From contig JAHHUA010000043.1 in NCBI GenBank assembly GCA_020024235.1, forward strand, positions 1 to 12,517: a stretch of DNA of 12,517 nt, in the 5' to 3' direction. Under the pieces are notes generated by a model that was given only the letters and a program-made list of their open reading frames with translations, was not told the DNA's origin and did no database searches. The translations under genes were made by a program, and so were the position numbers. This document shows, piece by piece, positions 1 through 6,733 of the stretch; position 1 is the stretch's first letter; each line of letters begins with the position of its first letter. Source of the DNA: Oscillospiraceae bacterium (GTDB lineage Bacteria > Bacillota > Clostridia > Oscillospirales > Ruminococcaceae).

Positions 1-762
1 CATATCAAACATATTTAAAATGTTAAGTACAAATTTTGCTTCATCACCTTTAATTTCACCTAGAGAATCTTTGGCATATTCTGTTGAAAAAATACTGTAT
101 TTATTTGCCCATGCAGTATAGTCAAATTCATCCTCTTGTTTGTTTGGCAAACTGTTAAACGCCAAAGCGAGCAAAATAAGTCTTTCCTCAATAGAGCAAG
201 TTCTGTTTTGCATTATATCAACAAATAAATTTAGTAATGTAAAAAAATCCAAATGTTTATGTATACCAACTAAAAGATTGTACATAGCGTGATCTTCACT
301 GTAAATTTGTGCAGTATGCGGTGCATAATCCATATCAAAATCAATTCCATTTTTTAAACTTAATGCATACTCCATTACTGCTTCACAAGTTGGAGATAGT
401 ATTTTATAAAATACATTGTTATTATAAAGCATTTTACGTGGGTAGATTTTGCAAATATCTGGCATACTACTTCCCCCACAAGTCAGATAAAAATCGCATA
501 AACCATTTTCTGTAAGATATTTGCAAGCTTTGTTTTCACCATTTGTAATTAACTCCGCATAACCTAATTTACTCTTTATTCTTCTTGCTGTATTTGAAAA
601 ACTTTTTTCCAGTTTAGTACCTCTCACAGCATTTTTCATCTTACAGTAGTCTCTTTTATTTAAAGCAATAAACCATCCCTGACAACAAGTATTGCGACAA
701 GTATTTGCCTTACAAACAAATTCATCATAGAATGCAGGTCTTAATATTTTTACTTCACTCAT
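1..762 (-). CDS. Flagellin lysine-N-methylase-like cysteine-cluster protein (FliB family), 3' end beyond the window
   Basis: The frame is open for 254 codons from an ATG at 762 to the left edge without a stop, so the C-terminal part is missing. An AAGGAG Shine-Dalgarno at 771–776 lies 8 nt upstream of the ATG. Ten cysteines fall in the first 126 residues: C17, C22, C26, C27, C40, C80, C89, C95, C104 and C126. The start (ILRPAFYDEF, then C-x4-C-x3-C-C-x-G-W), a G-L-C-D-F-Y segment at 87–92, C-K-I-Y-P-R at 104–109 and S-P-T-C-E-A at 123–128 follow the layout I know from FliB-type proteins. Salmonella FliB methylates flagellin lysines and is reported to use an iron-sulfur cluster. No flagellar gene is visible, so the substrate here is unknown. 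It follows the ftsH terminator, so it probably needs its own promoter or readthrough. The only candidate seen is a weak TTAAAA-N18-TATAAC overlapping that hairpin. Family assignment is fairly secure; flagellin as the target is inference. Confidence 0.8.
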   Translation of the reverse strand, partial: MSEVKILRPAFYDEFVCKANTCRNTCCQGWFIALNKRDYCKMKNAVRGTKLEKSFSNTARRIKSKLGYAELITNGENKACKYLTENGLCDFYLTCGGSSMPDICKIYPRKMLYNNNVFYKILSPTCEAVMEYALSLKNGIDFDMDYAPHTAQIYSEDHAMYNLLVGIHKHLDFFTLLNLFVDIMQNRTCSIEERLILLALAFNSLPNKQEDEFDYTAWANKYSIFSTEYAKDSLGEIKGDEAKFVLNILNMFDM

Positions 763-796
763 TTAGTTCACTCCTTATTTCTTACTTCAGCGTTAT

Positions 797-836
797 AAAA
801 CCGCAACCGCTGCTGTTTTAATCCAGCGAGCGGTTG
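797..836 (-). terminator. Probable intrinsic terminator after ftsH
   Basis: Read on the minus strand, CAACCGCT, a bulged C, then GCTG pairs with CAGC plus AGCGGTTG around an 8-nt loop (arms 824–836 and 804–815). This gives a 12-bp GC-containing stem. It is followed by CGG and only four T, so the U-tract is short and slightly displaced and termination may be partial. It lies 17 bp past the ftsH stop and separates the housekeeping unit from the FliB-like gene. Confidence 0.6.
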
Positions 837-853
837 TGTTTAATGGGTATTTA

Positions 854-2947
854 TTATTCGTTGGATTTTTTTTCTTCATCTTTTGATTCAAAATTATCAT
901 CAAAGGTATCTTTAATATCTTCAGCATCAAAAACTTCTTTTGGCATTCCCAGATCTTCATCATTTGGTTTTTCTGTAACCTCAATCTTTTCCGGAATTGC
1001 TTCAACTTGTTTTTCTTCGGAAGTTTTTAAATTGTCATCAACTAGAATATTTATGTGCTTATTTACTTTTTTCTCAAAGGGAGGCAATGTTTTGCCTTCC
1101 ATAAGCATATTAAATTCAGTTTCTTCCAAAGTTTCCCTCTCCATAAGATTTTCTGCCACCAAAGTAAGCTGATCCATATGATCTGATAGAATTGTTTCAG
1201 CAGTTTGATATGCATTTTCAATTATATCTCTTACTTCTGCATCTATTTCAGCGGCAACATTTTCTGAGTAATCTCTGGATTGAGAAATATCTCTGCCAAG
1301 GAAAATTTCACCTTGATCCTGTCCGTAAACTACAGGGCCTAATCTATCACTGAAACCATATCTTGTAACCATGGCTCTGGCAACTTTGGTAACTCTTTCA
1401 AGGTCATTGGACGCCCCTGTGGAAATATCGTCCAAAACAAGTTTCTCAGCCATTCTTCCGCCCAAAAGTGTAACCAGGTTTTCCTGCATTTCTCTCTTAG
1501 TGCGATAGCTTTTATCTTCCTTTGGAAGGGACATTGTGTATCCTCCTGCCATTCCTCTGGGTATAATTGAAATTTGATGCACAGGGTCAATATCTTTCAT
1601 ATAGTAGGTACATACAGCATGACCTGCTTCATGAAATGCAGTAAGGCGTTTTTCCTTATCACTGTAAACATGGCTGCGTTTTTCTGGGCCTGCTACAACT
1701 TTAATGGTAGCATTTTCAATATCTTCCATAGTGATAGCTTTTTTGTTTTGACGAGCTGCCAAAAGTGCAGCTTCGTTTACAAGGTTTTCCAAGTCGGCAC
1801 CTGTAAATCCTGCTGTGGATTTAGCTATAACATTTAGTACTACATCAGGACCTAAGGGTTTATTTCTTGTATGGACTTTCAAAATAGCTTCTCTGCCCTT
1901 TACATCAGGGTAACCTACCACAATTTGTCTGTCAAATCTGCCGGGACGCAATAATGCCGGGTCGAGAATATCATTTCTGTTGGTAGCTGCTATTACAATT
2001 ACACCTGTATTAGCACCGAAACCGTCCATTTCAACCAGTAATTGGTTAAGGGTTTGTTCTCTTTCATCATGGCCACCCCCTAATCCTGCACCTCTGTGCC
2101 GTCCTACTGCATCAATTTCATCTATAAAAACAATACTTGGAGCCATTTTTTTAGCCTGATCAAACAAATCTCTTACTCTGGAGGCACCAACACCTACAAA
2201 CATTTCCACAAAATCAGAACCTGAAATAGAGAAGAAAGGTACTTCTGCCTCACCTGCTACTGCTTTGGCAAGCAGTGTCTTACCTGTTCCGGGAGGTCCC
2301 ATAAGCAAAACACCTTTTGGGATTCTTGCACCCAGTGCATTAAACTTGCTGGGATCTTTAAGAAATTCAACCACTTCCTGAAGCTCTGCTTTTTCTTCAT
2401 CAGCTCCTGCCACATCTTCAAATTTGATTTTATTACCCTCACCAGGCATTCTGGGCTTTGCTTTGGAAAAACCTATTACATTGCCACCGGAAGCACCCTT
2501 TGCCTGACGCATCATGATAAACCAAAATACCACCATACCTATTAAAAGCAAAAGTGATGGCAGCATTGTAATCCACCATGGTGTATTGGGACTTCTTTCA
2601 TAGTCAATAACCATTTTTGAATCAGGATTTAATTGGTTGTATTTTTCAACATCCTCTTTTATATCCTCCAGAAAAATTCCGACATGAGGAACAATGTATT
2701 CCACCTGTCCAACTGTGCCGTCATCTTTGTGAACTCTCAGTTTAAGTTCTCCTGTATTCAAATGCAGATAAAAATCGCTGACCCTCATATCTTCAAAATA
2801 TCCCACTATAGTGGAATATTTTTCAGTAATTACAGGTTTTGAAAATAATCTCATAGAACTTGCCAGTAAAATAAGTGCTATCAAAAGACCCAAATACATT
2901 CCCAGACCTTTTATCTTTTCGCCCTTATTTTTATTATTATTTGCCAA
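854..2947 (-). CDS. ftsH: ATP-dependent zinc metalloprotease FtsH
   Basis: This is the membrane-anchored AAA+ protease that degrades misfolded membrane proteins and unstable regulators. The 697-residue product has a first membrane helix at about 16–36, an extracytoplasmic domain to about 122, and a second helix at about 124–146. The AAA module shows Walker A GPPGTGKT (217–224), the pore motif M-F-V-G (249–252), Walker B IVFIDEIDA (272–280) and an arginine-finger segment RPGRFDR (334–340). The protease domain has HEAGH (439–443) and D515 in STGASND as the likely third zinc ligand. The last ~55 residues are a charged, Asp/Glu-rich tail, probably flexible. The start is TTG, supported by GGAGAGGGG 8 nt upstream; the next in-frame Met (residue 17) would cut into the first helix. 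It is the last gene of the gdpP-to-ftsH unit, 37 bp after hpt, and ends in tandem TAA codons. Identification is secure. Confidence 0.98.
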   Translation of the reverse strand: MANNNKNKGEKIKGLGMYLGLLIALILLASSMRLFSKPVITEKYSTIVGYFEDMRVSDFYLHLNTGELKLRVHKDDGTVGQVEYIVPHVGIFLEDIKEDVEKYNQLNPDSKMVIDYERSPNTPWWITMLPSLLLLIGMVVFWFIMMRQAKGASGGNVIGFSKAKPRMPGEGNKIKFEDVAGADEEKAELQEVVEFLKDPSKFNALGARIPKGVLLMGPPGTGKTLLAKAVAGEAEVPFFSISGSDFVEMFVGVGASRVRDLFDQAKKMAPSIVFIDEIDAVGRHRGAGLGGGHDEREQTLNQLLVEMDGFGANTGVIVIAATNRNDILDPALLRPGRFDRQIVVGYPDVKGREAILKVHTRNKPLGPDVVLNVIAKSTAGFTGADLENLVNEAALLAARQNKKAITMEDIENATIKVVAGPEKRSHVYSDKEKRLTAFHEAGHAVCTYYMKDIDPVHQISIIPRGMAGGYTMSLPKEDKSYRTKREMQENLVTLLGGRMAEKLVLDDISTGASNDLERVTKVARAMVTRYGFSDRLGPVVYGQDQGEIFLGRDISQSRDYSENVAAEIDAEVRDIIENAYQTAETILSDHMDQLTLVAENLMERETLEETEFNMLMEGKTLPPFEKKVNKHINILVDDNLKTSEEKQVEAIPEKIEVTEKPNDEDLGMPKEVFDAEDIKDTFDDNFESKDEEKKSNE

Positions 2948-2955
2948 TATTATCG

Positions 2956-2964
2956 CCCCTCTCC
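2956..2964 (-). promoter_or_regulatory. Ribosome binding site fixing the TTG start of ftsH
   Basis: GGAGAGGGG on the minus strand lies 8 nt before the TTG at 2947. No ATG or GTG at comparable distance exists, and the residues after the TTG (MANNNKNKGEK) give the short polar N-terminus expected before the first FtsH membrane helix. Confidence 0.7.
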
Positions 2965-2985
2965 GCGTATAAATTTATATACTGT

Positions 2986-3525
2986 TTATTTTGTGTATAT
3001 TTCAGGTTTTAAAACACCTATTTCAGGGAAGTTTCTGTATTTTTCATCATAGTCAAGACCATAACCCACAACAAATTTGTCCGGTATCTGAAATCCGCTG
3101 TAATCCGCATAAATATCAGCAGTTCTTCTTTCGGGTTTGTCAAGCAGTGTAGCTATTTTAATGCTGTTTGGTTTTCTGCCGGAAAGCATATTTTTAAGGT
3201 AAAATAATGTGTTTCCGCTGTCTAAAATATCTTCAACCAAAAGCAAATCTTTTCCTTCAAGGTTTACATCCAAATCTTTTATAATTTTAACAACACCTGT
3301 ACTTTTTGTTCCTGAACCATAGCTGGATACAGACATAAAATCAATGCTTACAGGAATTGTAATAGCTCTCATAAGATCTGCCATGAATACTACCGAACCT
3401 TTAAGTACACTTACCAGCATAAGATCTTTTCCCATGTAATCCTTGGATATTTGAGCTCCCATTTCTGTTACTTTGGCATGAAGCTGTTCTTTTGTTACCA
3501 AAATTCTTTCTATATCGTTTATCAT
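2986..3525 (-). CDS. hpt: Hypoxanthine(-guanine) phosphoribosyltransferase
   Basis: Cytosolic purine salvage enzyme that transfers phosphoribosyl from PRPP to hypoxanthine (and usually guanine), giving IMP or GMP. The 179-residue product has the usual length. Visible motifs are the diphosphate-binding loop L-K-G-S (41–44), the mobile loop S-S-Y-G-S-G-T (67–73), the PRPP motif V-E-D-I-L-D-S-G-N-T (97–106), L-D-K-P-E-R-R (128–134) and the purine-contact region V-G-Y-G-L-D-Y-D (153–160). The ATG at 3525 is chosen because GGAGGAG lies 5 nt upstream and the family's N-terminus starts here. A longer in-frame TTG start at 3615 would add 30 residues inside tilS with no homology. Its ATG is 2 nt after the tilS stop, and its Shine-Dalgarno is inside the last tilS codons, so translation is probably coupled. 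In Bacillus and Listeria the TilS and HprT proteins are reported to act together on ftsH expression, and the same gene order is kept here. Confidence 0.96.
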   Translation of the reverse strand: MINDIERILVTKEQLHAKVTEMGAQISKDYMGKDLMLVSVLKGSVVFMADLMRAITIPVSIDFMSVSSYGSGTKSTGVVKIIKDLDVNLEGKDLLLVEDILDSGNTLFYLKNMLSGRKPNSIKIATLLDKPERRTADIYADYSGFQIPDKFVVGYGLDYDEKYRNFPEIGVLKPEIYTK

Positions 3526-3527
3526 AT

Positions 3528-4901
3528 TTACTCCTCCGCAATTGTAATTTCTAATATATTTTTTGTTAAATTGTCTACTTCGGTTTGTTTGGAGCAACCT
3601 GCCTGTTCCACCCAAATAACTCCATTATCATCACACATTACAAGCTGTTTATCTCTGTGATCTTCACTTATTTTCATTTCAGTAAAAAGTTTTTTTAAAC
3701 TTTTTGTACAGTTTCGTCTGCTGAGAGTGATTTTATCCCCTTCCTTTTTTTGACGAATAAAAATACTGCCATTTATTTTATCATAATCCAAGCAATTTTT
3801 TAAGTCTTTTTTGAAATATTTCTCAAATTTTATACTTTGTTCACATTGTATTAACTTCAAAATCACCGCTTTATTGCCCGGAAATATCTTCCTTAATTCT
3901 AAGTTCCCGTTTTCAAAGCAAATTTCTTCTTCAAAATAATTCTGCTGTGTTTTTTCGTTGTCAGTTATTTCAAAGTAATTTGAGTTTGCTTTAAGATAAA
4001 AATTTCTGTTAAGCTGTACAGAACCGGAACCCATAAGAATATATTCATATAGAAGTTTTAATCTCAAAAAACTTACCTCTATGTTGTATTCACTGAGTAT
4101 TTTAGCCAAAAGTCTGTATGCAATGGCTTTATGAAGACACAAAAATGAGTCTCTTATAAAAACATTATTGCTTTTTATTTCATTATATGCTATGTCAGTT
4201 TGCATATCAAGATAGGACTGCTCACTTTCTTCCTGTTCAAAAAGCCTTATAAATGCATTTTCAACTGCGGGATTAAGCTCATATAGTTTTGGAATTATTC
4301 CATGTCTTATGCGGTTTCTGGTGTAAATATCTTCATTGTTAGTGCTGTCAGTTACAAAGTTAAGCTCATTTTCACAGCAATATTTTTCAACTTCCTGTCT
4401 GGAACAGTGTATAAGAGGTCTTATAATATAATCCCTTTTAGGCGTTATACCGCACAGTCCCCTTGTGCCTGTTCCTCGAGCCATATTAAACAATGCAGTT
4501 TCCATAGAATCGCTGAGAGTATGAGCTGTAGCAATTTTACAACCATATTTTTCATGAATTTCACGAAAAAAATCATATCTGGCATTTCTGGCAGTTTCCT
4601 CAACAGAAGTGCCGTATTCTTCACAAAGAGCATTTATGTCAACACTTTTTACAAAGACTTCTATTTTATTTTTTGCACACAGCATTTTTACATAATTTTC
4701 ATCTCTGTCGCTTTCTTCACCTCTTAAATTATGATTTAAGTGGCAAGCATAAAGCTTATTCAATTTAAGTATATTTTTGTTTTCTGTAAAATAATTAAAC
4801 AGAGCAACAGAATCTGCTCCTCCCGAAAGAGCTACACAGATGCTGTCCCCATCATTTATCATATGATATTTATCAATTATATCTGTAATTTTATGTTTCA
4901 T
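3528..4901 (-). CDS. tilS: tRNA(Ile)-lysidine synthase
   Basis: Converts C34 of the CAU-anticodon tRNA-Ile to lysidine using lysine and ATP, so that the tRNA reads AUA; essential in most bacteria. The 457-residue product is of normal length. The N-terminal PP-loop ATPase shows S-G-G-A-D-S (26–31), then H-L-N-H-N-L-R-G (54–61), A-H-T-L-S-D-S-M-E-T (126–135), R-G-L-C-G-I (147–152) and R-N-R-I-R-H (195–200). The C-terminal tRNA-binding domain has K-K-E-G-D-K-I (385–391) and T-K-S-L-K-K-L-F (399–406). The motif at 126–135 departs from the A-H-H-x-D-D-Q of E. coli in a way I recall from clostridial relatives. The ATG at 4901 overlaps the dnaB stop by 11 bp, with GGAG 10 nt upstream. An in-frame start at 4976 lies deep in dnaB and is unlikely. 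AUA codons, which need this enzyme, are frequent in this window's genes. Confidence 0.96.
   Translation of the reverse strand: MKHKITDIIDKYHMINDGDSICVALSGGADSVALFNYFTENKNILKLNKLYACHLNHNLRGEESDRDENYVKMLCAKNKIEVFVKSVDINALCEEYGTSVEETARNARYDFFREIHEKYGCKIATAHTLSDSMETALFNMARGTGTRGLCGITPKRDYIIRPLIHCSRQEVEKYCCENELNFVTDSTNNEDIYTRNRIRHGIIPKLYELNPAVENAFIRLFEQEESEQSYLDMQTDIAYNEIKSNNVFIRDSFLCLHKAIAYRLLAKILSEYNIEVSFLRLKLLYEYILMGSGSVQLNRNFYLKANSNYFEITDNEKTQQNYFEEEICFENGNLELRKIFPGNKAVILKLIQCEQSIKFEKYFKKDLKNCLDYDKINGSIFIRQKKEGDKITLSRRNCTKSLKKLFTEMKISEDHRDKQLVMCDDNGVIWVEQAGCSKQTEVDNLTKNILEITIAEE
3531..3537 (-). promoter_or_regulatory. Ribosome binding site of hpt, embedded in the end of tilS
   Basis: GGAGGAG on the minus strand encodes the two final Glu codons of tilS and sits 5 nt before the hpt ATG. 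It decides the start at 3525 over the longer frame and suggests translational coupling of tilS and hpt. Confidence 0.75.
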
Positions 4902-6240
4902 TTCTGTATGACTCCAAGCTGGCAAATCTGGTATATTCACCCTGATATGCCAATTTAACCGTATCGGTACTTCCATGTCTGTTTTTTGCCACTATAACTT
5001 CCGCCACATTTTGTTCTTCACTGTCAGGGTTATAATATGCATCTCTGTAAAGAAACATAACTATATCGGCATCCTGTTCAATAGAACCGGATTCACGCAA
5101 ATCCGCCAGCATAGGGCGGTGGTCGGTTCTTGATTCAGGTCCTCTGGAAAGCTGTGAAAGGGTTATAACAGGCACATTTAATTCTTTTGCCATAATTTTA
5201 AGGGATCTTGTTATTTCGGAAACTTCCTGAACTCTGTTTTCATTTCTTTTGCCGGAGGACAAAAGCTGAAGATAATCAATTATAACCAAACCCAAATCTT
5301 TAACACGGCGAAGTTTAGCCTTTATCTGAGAAACTGTAATACCTGCGGTATCATCAAAATAAATAGGAGCTTTTGTAAGTCTTTGAGCGGCATGGCCCAA
5401 ATTAATCCATTCCTTTTGGCTAAGTTCTCCTGTTTTTAAATTTTGGCTTGAAATTGAGGATTCTGCTGACAACATTCTTGAAACCAACTGTTCATTGCTC
5501 ATTTCCAAGGAGAAGAAAACCACGGTTTTGCGGGATTTTAACGCCACATTAGAGGCAAGACTAAGTGCAATGGCACTCTTTCCCATAGCGGGACGGGCAG
5601 CAATCAGCAGCAAATCCGATTTATTAAGTCCTGTTATAACATGATCCAATGCAGAAAATCCTGTGGAAAGCCCTATATAATCCTGTTTGTCATCTCCGGA
5701 AAGTCTTTGCAATCTGTCATAGCTTTCTGCCACAATTTCACTTATACTAACAAGACCGCCGGTATCTTTGCCTTTTCTGATGTCAAAAATCTTCTGTTCA
5801 GCTATTTCCAAAAGTTCTGTTGCATCAGCATCGGAATTTTTGGCAAGCTCGATTATTTTGCTTGAAGATTCTATAAGCCTTCGTATATAGCTTTTTTCTT
5901 TTACGATTTTAGCGTAATTTTCCACATTGGAAACAGATGGTACAATTTGTGTAAGCTGAAACAAATATATTTTAGCTTCATTTTCATCTTTAAAAACTTC
6001 GTGTTTATTAACTTCATCTAAGACAGTTACATAGTCAATTTCTTTGCCGGATACAAACATTTGTGTCATAACGGAAAAAATTTCACTGTGCTGTGATTTA
6101 TAAAAGCTGTCGGGTTTCAGGTATTCCATAACTCCCGGCAAACACGAAGAATCAACTAAAACAGCCCCCAAAACCGACTGTTCAGCTTCCAGATTATATG
6201 GCATTGATGAGGTATACTGAATATCGTTTAAATTATCCAT
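4891..6240 (-). CDS. dnaB: Replicative DNA helicase (DnaB type; named DnaC in Bacillus)
   Basis: Hexameric 5'-3' helicase that unwinds DNA at the replication fork and recruits primase. The 449-residue product has the N-terminal DnaB domain at about 12–115, opening with Y-N-L-E-A-E-Q-S-V-L-G, a linker, and a RecA-like C-terminal domain. Walker A is A-R-P-A-M-G-K-S (215–222), with Ala where Gly or Ser is common. Walker B is L-V-I-I-D-Y-L-Q-L (318–326). The A-D-L-R-E-S-G-S-I-E-Q-D-A-D segment (379–392) and K-N-R-H-G (419–423, arginine-finger region) are intact. There is no intein or insertion. GGGAGGG lies 5 nt before the ATG. It follows rplI by 21 bp and overlaps tilS by 11 bp at its 3' end; rplI–dnaB adjacency is widely conserved in Firmicutes. 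Confidence 0.98.
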   Translation of the reverse strand: MDNLNDIQYTSSMPYNLEAEQSVLGAVLVDSSCLPGVMEYLKPDSFYKSQHSEIFSVMTQMFVSGKEIDYVTVLDEVNKHEVFKDENEAKIYLFQLTQIVPSVSNVENYAKIVKEKSYIRRLIESSSKIIELAKNSDADATELLEIAEQKIFDIRKGKDTGGLVSISEIVAESYDRLQRLSGDDKQDYIGLSTGFSALDHVITGLNKSDLLLIAARPAMGKSAIALSLASNVALKSRKTVVFFSLEMSNEQLVSRMLSAESSISSQNLKTGELSQKEWINLGHAAQRLTKAPIYFDDTAGITVSQIKAKLRRVKDLGLVIIDYLQLLSSGKRNENRVQEVSEITRSLKIMAKELNVPVITLSQLSRGPESRTDHRPMLADLRESGSIEQDADIVMFLYRDAYYNPDSEEQNVAEVIVAKNRHGSTDTVKLAYQGEYTRFASLESYRNET

Positions 6241-6261
6241 AAATACCCTCCCGTCTTTGTA

Positions 6262-6705
6262 CTATTCAACTACGGAAACAATGATTTTTGTTTGAATACC
6301 TGTATAAAGCTTAATTTCAGCAGAAAAATCTCCAAAAGATTTAATTTCAGCTGATAATGTAATTTTTCTCTTGTCAATATCAACACCATATTGTTTTTTG
6401 ATATTTTCCGCAACTTCCTTTGCAGTTACAGCACCGAAAAGTCTGCCTCCTGTGCCTGCTTTTGCCTGAACCACTACTTTTTTATCTCTGAGTTTATCGG
6501 CAATTTCCGTTGCTTCCTTTTTTTCCACTTCAATTTTGTGGTCATGAGATGATTTTTTGTTTTTAAGGTCATTTAAAGCCTGAGCTGTAGCCTCTACAGC
6601 CTGATGTTTCTTAAACAGACAGTTGGTTGCAAAACCGTCAGAAACATTTACTACATCCCCTTTTTTACCTGTTCCCTTTACATCTTCAATTAAAATTACT
6701 TTCAT
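6262..6705 (-). CDS. rplI: 50S ribosomal protein L9
   Basis: Binds 23S rRNA near the base of the L1 stalk and influences reading-frame maintenance. The 147-residue product has the typical two-domain form: N-terminal M-K-V-I-L-I-E-D-V-K-G-x-G-K-K-G-D-V-V (1–19), a long charged connecting helix at about 42–75, and a C-terminal RNA-binding domain with G-G-R-L-F-G-A-V-T. In the N-terminal signature the usual N-[Y/F]-L-[I/L/F]-P reads N-C-L-F-K (28–32), so the aromatic and proline positions are replaced. The ATG at 6705 has GGGAGGA 7 nt upstream. It lies 28 bp after gdpP and 21 bp before dnaB in one transcription unit. Confidence 0.97.
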   Translation of the reverse strand: MKVILIEDVKGTGKKGDVVNVSDGFATNCLFKKHQAVEATAQALNDLKNKKSSHDHKIEVEKKEATEIADKLRDKKVVVQAKAGTGGRLFGAVTAKEVAENIKKQYGVDIDKRKITLSAEIKSFGDFSAEIKLYTGIQTKIIVSVVE

Positions 6706-6733
6706 TTTTATATCCTCCCATTTATTGTATAAT

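Noticed and set aside
834..1172. Open frame on the plus strand antisense to the 3' end of ftsH
   Set aside because: It mirrors ftsH codons, is Ser/Phe-rich, has no recognisable domain, and begins within the ftsH terminator region.
3526..3615. In-frame N-terminal extension of hpt from a TTG at 3615
   Set aside because: It lies inside tilS in another frame, has no family similarity, and the ATG at 3525 has a strong Shine-Dalgarno and the expected N-terminus.
4902..4976. Longer tilS start at 4976 inside dnaB
   Set aside because: It would put the PP-loop motif about 25 residues too deep and overlap dnaB by 86 bp; the ATG at 4901 gives the normal position.
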